Below are positions 28,320-36,612 of a DNA stretch of 64,000 nt, in pieces; within the stretch, counting starts at the first letter, position 1, and each line of letters opens with the position of its first letter. The DNA comes from Acerihabitans sp047324305 (GTDB lineage: Bacteria; Pseudomonadota; Gammaproteobacteria; Enterobacterales; Enterobacteriaceae). The stretch is from the NCBI RefSeq assembly GCF_047324305.1, contig NZ_CP178740.1, forward strand, positions 1,178,001-1,242,000, in the 5' to 3' direction. Under the pieces are notes generated by a model. It worked only from the letters and a program-made list of their open reading frames with translations. It made no database searches and was not told the origin of the DNA. The translations under genes and the position numbers were made by a program.

Positions 28320-28389
28320 GTATTACTCCCCTTAGAATTAACCTTTTCTATTTACCATAACATCTAACACCCGCCCCCTGAAAGGCGCG

Positions 28390-28602
28390 CTAACGCTTCT
28401 CTGTAGTGTTATGCTGCCCCTCGGCGATCAACCTCACCCCGCTGGCGGCTCGCATCAGGTACGCTTTAGCCTCTTCCGGCATTAATTGTATCCCCCTGGC
28501 CCGGGTCTGTTCTATGAGGTCGGCGGTGCGGATGCGTACGCCGTTAGTTTCGGAGCAAACCACATGCGCGAAGGCATCACCTAACTCGTTCTCTCTTATC
28601 AT
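28390..28602 (-). CDS. Hypothetical 70-residue protein
   Basis: I do not recognise this family. The ATG at 28602 is preceded by AGGAGAGGG, a very good ribosome site, so it is likely real; the open frame extends 22 codons further without such a signal. The protein is soluble and charged (MIRENELGDAFAHVVCSE...), predicted mainly helical, with no membrane segment. Divergent from the GST-like gene at 28715. Confidence 0.6.
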   Translation of the reverse strand: MIRENELGDAFAHVVCSETNGVRIRTADLIEQTRARGIQLMPEEAKAYLMRAASGVRLIAEGQHNTTEKR

Positions 28603-28714
28603 TATCAGCCCTCTCCTATTACGGGAAAGGCTACCCGAAGTAGGGAAAAAAACGTTATTACCGGACAAACAGCAGGTAAACTATCCACTCCAATAACAGA
28701 GGCGGTGAAGCGAT

Positions 28715-29356
28715 ATGCTGCAAGTATGGGGAAGGAAAACGTCATCCAATGTCCAGGCGCTGATGTGGTGCATCGGTGAGTTGCAACTCGATTATCAGCG
28801 TTACGATATCGGCCATAAATACGGCGGCAATGACACGCCGGCGTTTTTAGCCATGAATCCCAACGGCACCGTGCCGGTGTTGCAAGATAACGCTGGCCCG
28901 GCGTTATGGGAAACGGGCGCCATACTGCGGTATCTGGCAGCCAGGTATGGGAATGATGTTTTTTGGCCGCGGGATGAGAATTGCCGGGCGCAGGTGGATA
29001 TGTGGGCGGAGTGGTCAAAAATTAATGTGGCGCTTAACTTTACCGCCCCCATTTTCTGGCGCGTGGTGCGCACGGCGGCGAACGAGCGGGATCCGCTGGC
29101 GATTGGCCGTGCGGTGGAAACGCTGGCAACCGTTTTATCTATCGCTGAACGCCAGTTAGCCCTGCATCCTTATCTAACGGGTCATGAATTGACTTTAGCG
29201 GATATACAGTTCGGCCATGTACTATATCGTTATTATGATATTGATATTCCTCGCCCGGAGTTGCCTCATTTGCAAGCCTATTATCAACGGTTAGCTTCCC
29301 GGCCGGCGTACAAAAAACATGTGATAATTTCTTACGAGGAATTACGCGTTTTCTGA
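28715..29356 (+). CDS. Glutathione S-transferase family protein
   Basis: This 213-residue protein has an N-terminal thioredoxin-like domain (MLQVWGRKTSSNVQALMWCI; NPNGTVPVLQD with the cis-proline; WETGAILRYLAARYG, the glutathione-binding E-T/S site). An all-helical C-terminal domain follows with the LTLADI helix-cap motif near residue 160. RKTSSNVQ is typical of bacterial beta- or theta-like GSTs where a Ser does the catalysis. The physiological substrate is unknown. It probably forms a single-gene unit. Confidence 0.9.
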   Translation: MLQVWGRKTSSNVQALMWCIGELQLDYQRYDIGHKYGGNDTPAFLAMNPNGTVPVLQDNAGPALWETGAILRYLAARYGNDVFWPRDENCRAQVDMWAEWSKINVALNFTAPIFWRVVRTAANERDPLAIGRAVETLATVLSIAERQLALHPYLTGHELTLADIQFGHVLYRYYDIDIPRPELPHLQAYYQRLASRPAYKKHVIISYEELRVF

Positions 29357-29658
29357 TGTCGCTAAAACAGCGGTCGCCAGGGGCCGTTTTTCAGCCTGCG
29401 CTCTTTATCTGATTTTCGCCGCCTCCAAGCCATGGCTGCAAGATAAAGGTTCTCGTTACTTATCCGTGTAAATAGAACTAGTATTGTCAAAATTATTTCC
29501 AAACGATAATGTGAATGGTATATTCAGTTGCAGCGCGCCATCATGCGATAAAGCAAAAAGAATAATAAATTATATTTTCATGATTATTTATTTTGTTATT
29601 AAATTTATTTAATAATTAATTCCAATCACATGTTATAAATACATTATCGAGGTAATTA
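29357..29658. other. AT-rich intergenic region
   Basis: About 300 bp become very AT-rich from 29,500 onward. No supported gene or RNA is present. The promoter of the TnpA-like gene is probably here. Confidence 0.5.
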
Positions 29659-29952
29659 ATGGCAAACCGGTATCCCCTGACTGTGCAACTGCATCATATC
29701 CAGGCATGGCTGCTCAGCGGATTGTCCAAACAGGACTATTGCGCGCGCGAAAAATTGACGTTAAGTACCTTTTATTATTGGTTAAATAAAAACAAGTTTG
29801 ACGCGGAAAAAGGCAATATCGGGGCGGCCGGGCGCACCGAGCTCTTAAGAGACGACCCCAATACCGTGACCCTGCACCTGCCCAATGGCTGTTCTGTCAG
29901 CTGTTATCCCGGCCAGCTCACCACCATTATGCAAGCGTTGGCTCTGGCATAA
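29659..29952 (+). CDS. Orphan IS66 TnpA-like helix-turn-helix protein
   Basis: This 97-residue protein has the IS66 accessory-protein pattern: IQAWLLSGLSKQDYCAREKLTLSTFYYWLNK is the Trp/Cys/Tyr/Trp-spaced helix-turn-helix, and the C-terminal TVTLHLPNGCSVSCYPGQLTTIMQAL matches the TnpA tail ending in a leucine helix. A GAGG ribosome site precedes the ATG. TnpB and TnpC are not adjacent and no IS66-type ends were found, so it is either a remnant or a domesticated DNA-binding protein. Upstream DNA is AT-rich while the gene itself is balanced. Confidence 0.7.
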   Translation: MANRYPLTVQLHHIQAWLLSGLSKQDYCAREKLTLSTFYYWLNKNKFDAEKGNIGAAGRTELLRDDPNTVTLHLPNGCSVSCYPGQLTTIMQALALA

Positions 29953-30253
29953 CGGCGGCGCCGCCGCGGAATTTACCGGCCGTCCGGGGTCAGGCCGTTG
30001 CCTGCGGTTGCAAAAGTACGGTTCGGCCACTGCCATTGCTACCTCATAACCGGTCAGCAGGCGACTTACCCGATGGGTAACGCGGATAGCGCTCAAGACA
30101 GGCTGTTTTATACGATGGCGGTAAAGCAACTTAGCTGAAATTGGCTGTTTCCGGCCGCCGGGGTGGTCGCTGTATGCCTGGGAATTGCCTTTGTAGAATA
30201 GCGCATGGGAAGGTTAATAATAAGAGTAAAGAAACTGTGTATCGCAGCAGGAT
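29953..30253. other. Gene-free stretch after the TnpA-like gene
   Basis: I found no tnpB or tnpC fragment that I could align by eye and no RNA gene. A 21-codon open frame (MGNADSAQ..., near 30073) has no ribosome site. Confidence 0.45.
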
Positions 30254-30283
30254 AAAAAGCCCCCGTAACATGAACAAGGGCTT
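30254..30283 (-). terminator. Terminator of the DUF5680-like gene
   Basis: On the minus strand AAGCCCTTGT pairs with ACGGGGGCTT and runs into TTTTT, directly after the gene at 30308-30769. Confidence 0.75.
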
Positions 30284-30307
30284 GGTCAGCGGCGGATTAA
30301 CGCCGGG

Positions 30308-30769
30308 CTAATATATCACATCGCCGCCCGAGTAGCTCAGGCTATAAATTAACCGCAGGTCACCCAACGTAACGGTTTCGGTGCCGTTAAACTTATTAAT
30401 GGTACCAAAAAAACGATTGTTATAGATCATTTTGCCATCCTGGAATTCGGATGGGCCCCGGATAGGCTGTTCAAGCGTCGACCTTGCCAGGTTTTGCCTG
30501 ACAAACGCATAGATTTTCCTGACAGAATCGTCTGAATCCTCATGATTGATTACCCCGCCTTCGTATGTCATGATCCAAATGGGCTTATTATCTTTAAGTA
30601 TTAAAATTTTGCCATTTAACGAGCGGTAACCTACATAATAATTCCGATAAATAAAATTATCACTGCAATGCTCGATTACTTTCATGTCACCGCTAAGGGT
30701 GTCCCTGATAAGGATATTATCAGGAAATTTATAGAGGAACTTATTTGCTTCGACTAAAAATTTAATCAT
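30308..30769 (-). CDS. DUF5680-like protein
   Basis: This 153-residue AT-rich gene matches the pattern of DUF5680: an N-terminal FLVEANKFLYKF helix, FIYRNYYVGYRSLNGKILILKDNKPIWIMTYEGGV in the centre, and VRQNLARSTLEQPIRGPSEFQDGKMIYNNRFFG with a final TLGDLRLIYSLSYSGGDVIY. The biochemical role of the family is not known to me; it is often found alone or fused to a DNA-binding domain. The low GC content against the core genome suggests transfer. The ribosome site is weak (AAGGAC, somewhat far). Confidence 0.65.
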   Translation of the reverse strand: MIKFLVEANKFLYKFPDNILIRDTLSGDMKVIEHCSDNFIYRNYYVGYRSLNGKILILKDNKPIWIMTYEGGVINHEDSDDSVRKIYAFVRQNLARSTLEQPIRGPSEFQDGKMIYNNRFFGTINKFNGTETVTLGDLRLIYSLSYSGGDVIY

Positions 30770-31153
30770 TATATTTGTACAAGTCCTTGGAAAAGAGGGC
30801 GCGTTATAATAAATTCGCTACCTTGGCATTATATTAAGAAAAAGATCAAAATATTTGCCCATCAACCCAAAGAGCACCTCACAACGCCAGACTAGCATCA
30901 TATTATTTGTCTTAGCAAGGCATTATATTTGTTAAATCGTCTATTTAAATATAGCTTTTACCCAATCGCAACGCATGCCAATAATTAATATACATATTAT
31001 TTATTTATTTTATGTTTTTGCCAGAAAAAGCAAGAGGATCTAAATGAAGGGAAAGCGGCATTTTGCCGAATAAACGCATGTCCGCAGAATGTCATGACGA
31101 AGAAAGTAGGGAACGGTAAGGATAATCGCCTTTTGCGGGTTAGTCATAAGAAA
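30770..31153. other. AT-rich intergenic region
   Basis: About 380 bp, AT-rich particularly at 30,880-31,040, without a supported gene. It contains the outward promoter for the DUF5680-like gene. Confidence 0.45.
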
Positions 31154-31171
31154 CCCGGCCTGAAGGCCGGG
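31154..31171 (-). terminator. Terminator after the chemoreceptor gene
   Basis: CCCGGCC and GGCCGGG pair around a four-base loop; on the minus strand TTTCTTAT follows. It lies 33 bp past the stop codon of the chemoreceptor. Confidence 0.6.
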
Positions 31172-31204
31172 CGAAGTATTTATCTCATTACAGGAAAACC
31201 ATCA

Positions 31205-32869
31205 TTAAAATGTCTGCCAATGCTCATCCTGGCTGGAGGGCGTCTTGCGGCCGGCAATGGCCTGCGGCGCTTTGCCTGCCGGCACCGGCCGGCCCGGAGC
31301 GGAGATACCGGCCTGTTTTAACTTGAACACTGAAACCATCTCGGTCAGATGACGCGCCTGTTCTTCAAGCGAGGCGGCCGCGGCCGCCGATTCCTGTACC
31401 AGCGCCGAGTTTTGCTGGGTGACGCTGTCCATTTCAGTTACCGCCTGGCCGATTTGCTGAATGCCTTTGCTTTGCTCATCCGAAGCCGAGGCGATTTCGC
31501 TCATGATATCGGTCACATGGGTGATGGCCTTTACGATATCCTCCATGGTTTCGCCTGCGTGCGCCACCTGGGTTGAACCGACGTTAACCCGTTCCACCGA
31601 TTCGTTAATCAGGGTCTCGATTTCTTTCGCCGCTTCGCCGCTGCGTTTGGCCAGGTTGCGTACTTCACTGGCCACCACGGCGAATCCCCTGCCCTGTTCG
31701 CCGGCGCGGGCTGCTTCCACCGCGGCGTTCAGCGCCAGGATATTGGTCTGGAAGGCGATACTGTTAATCACGCCGATAATATCCACTATGCGCCGCGAAC
31801 TGGAGGCGATACTGCCCATGGTGGCGACCACTTCCTGCACGCTGGCGCCGCCTTTCCTGGCGGTTTGCGAGGCCGATTCCGCCAGTTTGCTGGCCTGGTG
31901 CGCATTGCCGGTATTTTGCTGCACTGTCGAGTTGAGTTCCTCCATACTGGCCGCCGTTTGCTCCAACGCGGAGGCCTGCTGTTCGGTACGGGACGACAGA
32001 TCGGTATTCCCCATGGAGATCTCGCTTGATCCCTGGTAAATCGCTTCGGCGCTGGCCCTGATGCTGGTCACCGTGGTGACCCAGCTGTTTTGCATTTCCA
32101 GCAGGAACGGAATTAACTGGCCAACGCAGTTGCGCCCGAAATTCTTGATCTCGACATCAAGCCGCCCGGCCGCCAGTTCGGTGAAATAGTATTTTATGGT
32201 GTCGAGGGGTTTGACCAGATAACGCACCAGATAACGATCGGTAATCACCATAAGGAGAATTCCCGCCAGTAGCGCGCCCATTAGCGTGCGCTGACACCAG
32301 GAGACCAGCAGGTTTATGCGGATACTCGAATCCGCCTTGATTTTTTCTATCGAGGCATTATATGAATGCATAGCGGTAGTGAACTGTTTGCGCAATGTCA
32401 GATACGGGTCGGCGAGCTGACGCTCGGCATCGTCCAGCCGTCCGGTTTGCACCGCCAGGGCGAGCGGCTGAATGCCCTTGGTAAACAAATCGAAGGATGA
32501 GTTATAGATGTTATCTACCAGTGCCGGTTCCAGCAGCCCATGATCCATGACTTTAAACTGTTTTAATCCCGCATCGATGGCGTTCATCTCTTCCGAGACC
32601 GCAGCCATTTCATCGTCAAAAGCCTGCTTATTGCCGGCCTTGGCCTGCTTGGCGGCCCGCTCCAGCGTGGTGACCACGCGGTAGTAGTGATCGTTGGCGC
32701 CGTTGATGACGTCACCGTTAACCTGTTGATTATCGCTAAGCTTCAGGGTTTCGTTAACTTGATTTAAGGAAAATAGCGTAAACGTCGATACCGCTGCCCA
32801 GAGCAACGAAAAAATAATGAGGATGAAGACCAATACCCACCTGATTTTAAAATTTTTCAATATATTCAT
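31205..32869 (-). CDS. Methyl-accepting chemotaxis protein (Tar/Tsr-like architecture)
   Basis: This 554-residue chemoreceptor has a first membrane helix at about residues 11-32, a periplasmic four-helix domain (about 33-188), a second membrane helix at about 189-209, a HAMP domain (VKPLDTIKYYFTELAAGRLDVEI) and the cytoplasmic signalling domain. The hairpin tip is conserved (IIGVINSIAFQTNILALNAAVEAARAGEQGRGFAVVA), so it can form CheA/CheW arrays. The last five residues, HWQTF, fit the xWxxF tether for CheR and CheB. The ligand is not predictable: I do not see the paired Arg/Thr pattern of Tar and Tsr with certainty. A sigma-28 promoter lies upstream. Confidence 0.95.
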   Translation of the reverse strand: MNILKNFKIRWVLVFILIIFSLLWAAVSTFTLFSLNQVNETLKLSDNQQVNGDVINGANDHYYRVVTTLERAAKQAKAGNKQAFDDEMAAVSEEMNAIDAGLKQFKVMDHGLLEPALVDNIYNSSFDLFTKGIQPLALAVQTGRLDDAERQLADPYLTLRKQFTTAMHSYNASIEKIKADSSIRINLLVSWCQRTLMGALLAGILLMVITDRYLVRYLVKPLDTIKYYFTELAAGRLDVEIKNFGRNCVGQLIPFLLEMQNSWVTTVTSIRASAEAIYQGSSEISMGNTDLSSRTEQQASALEQTAASMEELNSTVQQNTGNAHQASKLAESASQTARKGGASVQEVVATMGSIASSSRRIVDIIGVINSIAFQTNILALNAAVEAARAGEQGRGFAVVASEVRNLAKRSGEAAKEIETLINESVERVNVGSTQVAHAGETMEDIVKAITHVTDIMSEIASASDEQSKGIQQIGQAVTEMDSVTQQNSALVQESAAAAASLEEQARHLTEMVSVFKLKQAGISAPGRPVPAGKAPQAIAGRKTPSSQDEHWQTF

Positions 32870-33021
32870 TTACTTTTCCTTTCGTGCTCTCTTTGTTATT
32901 CCTTGCCCGGGCATCCTCTTGACGGTTGCCTTGGCATGTCGGCTTATCTCTTGGCGCCGGTAAATCAGGTTCTGGACGGGGCCTTATGAAAATATGCCTT
33001 CTGTTAATGGCAATACCCTAA

Positions 33022-33048
33022 TCATCGGCAAAAGCAGGCCAAGGTTTA
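33022..33048 (-). promoter_or_regulatory. Sigma-28 (FliA) promoter of the chemoreceptor gene
   Basis: On the minus strand TAAA, 15 bases, then GCCGATGA, against the consensus TAAA-N15-GCCGATAA: one mismatch. It implies a leader of about 145 nt and flagellar class III expression. Confidence 0.85.
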
Positions 33049-33282
33049 TAGTGCGGAGAATATTTATCCGCATTATTAATCAGCGGCGTTAAAATTGGGT
33101 TTAAGGTAAAGATAAAAGTATTGTCATAGCCGTCAGGATGGCCGTTTAGGCGCGCAAAGCGTACATGTACTGTATGAAGGTATTATTAGACATCGAACTA
33201 TATACCATCTTTGATAAGGCGTTCCCATCCTGATAGTGACCTAAGGAAGTATATTTTAAGGCATTGTAATCAGAGGTAAAAA

Positions 33283-33375
33283 ATGACGTTACTTTTGGCA
33301 TCACGCTTGTTTATTGAGAACAGTTATTTATATATTGACTCTATTACCCTGCGCGGCATACCGCGTTTAACATGA
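33283..33375 (+). CDS. Possible 30-residue small protein
   Basis: An ATG with AGAGG eight bases upstream opens a 30-codon frame (MTLLLASRLFIENSYLYIDS...). It lies in the 630-bp gap between the chemoreceptor and the protease-like gene. The rest of this gap, AT-rich on the right side, holds only the sigma-28 promoter and presumably the promoter of the downstream gene. No homology is recognised and chance is a real alternative. Confidence 0.25.
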   Translation: MTLLLASRLFIENSYLYIDSITLRGIPRLT

Positions 33376-33499
33376 TATAGGCTAAAATACAGGCCGTCAT
33401 TTTCGTACCATGCTGAAATGGCTAAAAGAAAAAACATGACTGTGTACAAAAACCTATTATATATCACTTATTAATATTCCATCGGTTCAAGAGGAAAGT

Positions 33500-34825
33500 A
33501 TGCTCAGCGTTAATGCCAACGATAAATCATATTGCAATAATATAACATATAGCGAGATACCGGAAAAAAATCGCACAGACGTTAGTTTATATGATCATAA
33601 AAAATTTACCGAAAACATTAATTTTATTAAAGAAATTTATCGAGCTAAGTATCAGCCAACAACCAATATCACACCTCATGCATTCGTGAATGATTACCTG
33701 ACCGTATGTGTCGATGCATCGTCTGACTCGCCCCCCTGCCTGCCGGCGCGCAATCATGAGATAAGGCCAAGTCCGGATACCTGCCAGCGTAATTTATTCA
33801 GGTTCATGCTAAATACCTGGTTTCAGTGGTACGAAGCAGACGTTGAGGCAAACATTAAGATAAAACTTACCCAATGCATGCGTTTATTTTTGCATGAATA
33901 TGAGAACTATCACTATTCTGGCACGCCGTTGTCCGACCATGCCATGCTGGAACAGACCTTCGTCCTGCCGGAGGAATTAAAATGTATCCTGCCGCCGGGA
34001 GTATTTGTGGAAAAAATCATATTGGAAACGATGATTTATTTACTTTCGCAAGAGAAAACGGATTTTTTTTGTACCCCGACCCTACTTTATGGACATCAGG
34101 CGAATAGAATCAATAACCACTTTCCTCTTTATTTAAGGGAGGATACGCAGAAGCGTTTTCACATTGCCCGTGTCAGGATGGAAACACTCGCTATAGGCCA
34201 TTATCTGATGATGCCTTTATTATCTATGCAAAGAGGAGAAGATGGTGTTTTATCCCAGGGTGATCATTTCAGCGCTATTTTAGTGGAAAAAAAATCAAGG
34301 GGTTTTGTTTTTAATATCTTCGACAGTTACGACTCAGGAGAGGAGAATGAAGATAAAGAAAAATTACTAGACGCTCTTATTGACGAATCAAGTGATAACG
34401 AAATTCGCTATTTTGGCCAGCAGTTTCAATTTAATAATGATTGTAGTATTCATACGTATAATTTTCTCAGATTATGCACTCTGGCGCCGTCCGCCGCATT
34501 ATCTGAACAGCATCAAATTCGTCAGATGACCGAACGCTATATACTCAATATCAAATCATTGCAGCAACTGCTCGGGAGAGATGACAACGCAACAAGCCAG
34601 ATGTTACGTACGTTTTTTGTTCTGGACGGGATTAAAAGCGGTTATACGCAGGGGATGACCCATGATTTCGAATTGCTGGGCAAGATCTATGATGTGCAGG
34701 AAGGCGGCGCCGTTGCCGGCAACGCCACCCGTCCCCCCGGCTTTTGGCAACGATTGCGCCGTAACCCATCATTGACCTTGAGGCCCTGGAAGCGGTGCGG
34801 CAAAAATAGCACATCGCCGGCGTGA
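33500..34825 (+). CDS. Candidate secreted effector with a CE-clan cysteine protease-like domain
   Basis: This 441-residue AT-rich gene has a strong AGAGGAAA ribosome site. The C-terminal half shows the order expected in clan CE proteases (Ulp1, SseL/ElaD, ChlaDub, YopJ): H256 in GDHFSAILVEKK, acidic D275 in FNIFDSYDSG, Q310 and C315 in FQFNNDCSIHTYNFLRLC. The oxyanion Gln lies five residues before the Cys; six is more usual in Ulp1. There is no signal peptide or membrane helix, and the N-terminus is polar and Ser/Asn-rich (MLSVNANDKSYCNNITYSEI), as in type III effectors. The last 40 residues change abruptly to Gly/Pro/Arg-rich, GC-rich sequence. A deubiquitinase- or acetyltransferase-type host effector is an inference; I recognise no named family. 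Confidence 0.6.
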   Translation: MLSVNANDKSYCNNITYSEIPEKNRTDVSLYDHKKFTENINFIKEIYRAKYQPTTNITPHAFVNDYLTVCVDASSDSPPCLPARNHEIRPSPDTCQRNLFRFMLNTWFQWYEADVEANIKIKLTQCMRLFLHEYENYHYSGTPLSDHAMLEQTFVLPEELKCILPPGVFVEKIILETMIYLLSQEKTDFFCTPTLLYGHQANRINNHFPLYLREDTQKRFHIARVRMETLAIGHYLMMPLLSMQRGEDGVLSQGDHFSAILVEKKSRGFVFNIFDSYDSGEENEDKEKLLDALIDESSDNEIRYFGQQFQFNNDCSIHTYNFLRLCTLAPSAALSEQHQIRQMTERYILNIKSLQQLLGRDDNATSQMLRTFFVLDGIKSGYTQGMTHDFELLGKIYDVQEGGAVAGNATRPPGFWQRLRRNPSLTLRPWKRCGKNSTSPA

Positions 34826-34827
34826 CA

Positions 34828-35133
34828 TTAATTAGCGCCGGGCAGGGACCGGCGGAACGCCGCCGCATCCCTGGCCAGCGCGTCAATATGGGTGCCTAAT
34901 ATTTTGATTTTGTGGATTAACGGATTGCGATCGGGCGAGCTGTCCAGGTTGTTGAGCTGGCTTATCAGTAGCGCATTTTGTTCACGCAGCTTTGCTTCGC
35001 GCCGCAGGCTCAAATCCAGTTGTTGCTGCAAAGTCTGATGGTCCAGCTGCCACAGTTTATGGTGGCGGCCAAAGCTTTGCTCCAGCTCCGTCAACGCATC
35101 GTTTAACCGTGTTTCGAACTCTTGCAACAACAT
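34828..35133 (-). CDS. MbeD/MobD-like coiled-coil protein
   Basis: This 101-residue protein is almost entirely heptad-repeat helix (LLQEFETRLNDALTELEQSFGRHHKLWQLDHQTLQQQL, then QNALLISQLNNL) and resembles the MbeD/MobD accessory proteins of ColE1-type plasmid mobilisation. No relaxase, MbeA or MbeB is present, so a mobilisation role is doubtful here. It has a good AAGGAACG ribosome site, and its end is 3 bp from the end of the protease-like gene, convergent with it. The GC content is nearer to the core genes. Confidence 0.55.
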   Translation of the reverse strand: MLLQEFETRLNDALTELEQSFGRHHKLWQLDHQTLQQQLDLSLRREAKLREQNALLISQLNNLDSSPDRNPLIHKIKILGTHIDALARDAAAFRRSLPGAN

Positions 35134-35272
35134 AATCGTTCCTTAAAAATGACCTTTGGCGAAGTATAATCACTGTCGGCATAGCCAACAAATGCATTAG
35201 TGCCCGCCTTTTTTCACCGGTTAAATGCTTACCAAAACGTCCTGGGAAGCAGGCCGGAAACCGCTTGCGGCA

Positions 35273-36400
35273 TCAGATTTTTACCGCGCGCAACACCACG
35301 AATTTTGGATTCGAACCAAGTGTAGTGCAGTTGCCGAATAACTGTTTGATCTGATGATAATAATCTAAGTGTCGGTTGGCAACGACGCGTAATTCCCCCC
35401 CGACGCGCAGGGTGCGCTTCGCATCCCGGAACATTTCCCTGGCGATGTGATCGGTTATCGCCTGCTGCTGGTGGAACGGCGGGTTGCATAACACCGCCTG
35501 CACGCTGCCGGCGTCATAACCCGCCAGCGAATTTTCCACGCTGAACCGGCAGCGCGCCATATCCTGGGGGCGGTTAATCTCTATATTAATCCGGCTCGAT
35601 GCGACCGCCATATAGGATTCATCGACAAAATGCACTTCGGACCCGGGATTTTGTCCCAGGGCGGTTAAACCCAGCACGCCGTTGCCGCAGCCCAGATCGA
35701 CCAGGGTGCCGTCGAGCCCTTTGGGCAGATGGTGCATAAAGAACCGGGCGCCGATATCAAGCGACGCGCGGGAAAACACATTGGCATGATTATGGATCTG
35801 GTATCCGCTCTCCTCAAGGGTCCAGACGCAGCGCCGATCGGGACTGTCCGCCGCTGGCGCGGTCACCTGGCTGAAAATCAGCCGGGCTTTCTTTTTGGCC
35901 AGGGACGTGCGCGTGGGCCCGAGGATATCGCTAAACCGTTGCAGGGTGGAGTTATGGATATCCTTAACCTTTCCCGCCGCGATAACCTGCGTGGCGGCGG
36001 TGGCCACCCGGCGCAGGGCATAGAGCTGATACTCCAGCAGCGCCAGGGTCTTGGGAATTTTCATCACCACCAGGCCGGGGGCGTCCGGCAGCGGGGACAG
36101 GCTGTCCAGAAAATGGATTTCACCGTCGTCGCCGGGATTTTGCCGGTCATTATGCCGGGTCGCCAACTGGCTGAGGTAGGAGTCGCCGCTGCTATAGGGC
36201 GAGAGGGCGCGCAGCGCGCAGGCCAGCGCGCCGAAGCTGTCGTTGAGAATCAGCGTCGGCCCGGCGACGGCGCCCAGGGTGGCGATATGGGCCAGCAGGT
36301 ATTCGTCCGCCGCATCCCAGGCCTGTAAATTGTCATCGGCCGCGCCGGGCGGATATCTGTCAAGCTCCAGCGTGCCGGAAGCATAGTCAAAGCGGCTCAT
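35273..36400 (-). CDS. rlmG: 23S rRNA (guanine-1835-N2)-methyltransferase
   Basis: RlmG methylates G1835 of naked 23S rRNA with S-adenosylmethionine. The N-terminal non-catalytic half (LQAWDAADEYLL; ILNDSFGALACAL; KIPKTLALLEYQLYALR) is followed by the Rossmann-type methyltransferase with VDLGCGNGVLGL near residue 235 and the catalytic NPPFH motif near 303. The 375 residues match E. coli (378). It marks the return to core gene order. Confidence 0.97.
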   Translation of the reverse strand: MSRFDYASGTLELDRYPPGAADDNLQAWDAADEYLLAHIATLGAVAGPTLILNDSFGALACALRALSPYSSGDSYLSQLATRHNDRQNPGDDGEIHFLDSLSPLPDAPGLVVMKIPKTLALLEYQLYALRRVATAATQVIAAGKVKDIHNSTLQRFSDILGPTRTSLAKKKARLIFSQVTAPAADSPDRRCVWTLEESGYQIHNHANVFSRASLDIGARFFMHHLPKGLDGTLVDLGCGNGVLGLTALGQNPGSEVHFVDESYMAVASSRINIEINRPQDMARCRFSVENSLAGYDAGSVQAVLCNPPFHQQQAITDHIAREMFRDAKRTLRVGGELRVVANRHLDYYHQIKQLFGNCTTLGSNPKFVVLRAVKI

Positions 36401-36612
36401 AGGCCTTTCCTGAAACAGTCAAATTGGGGTGTTTATCCCTGAAAACGCCACCGCAGTAAACTCTTTTTTCATCCGCCGGGCAAAAACCGCGCCGATCGGG
36501 GCGATTTAACGCCGGACGGGCGGGGTTAACCTGCCCGCAGGGATGTTTTCCTTCTACTATTAGCGTGCTAATCTGAGGCTTCGTTTACCACTGCGCAGGA
36601 TAATGATTCAGT

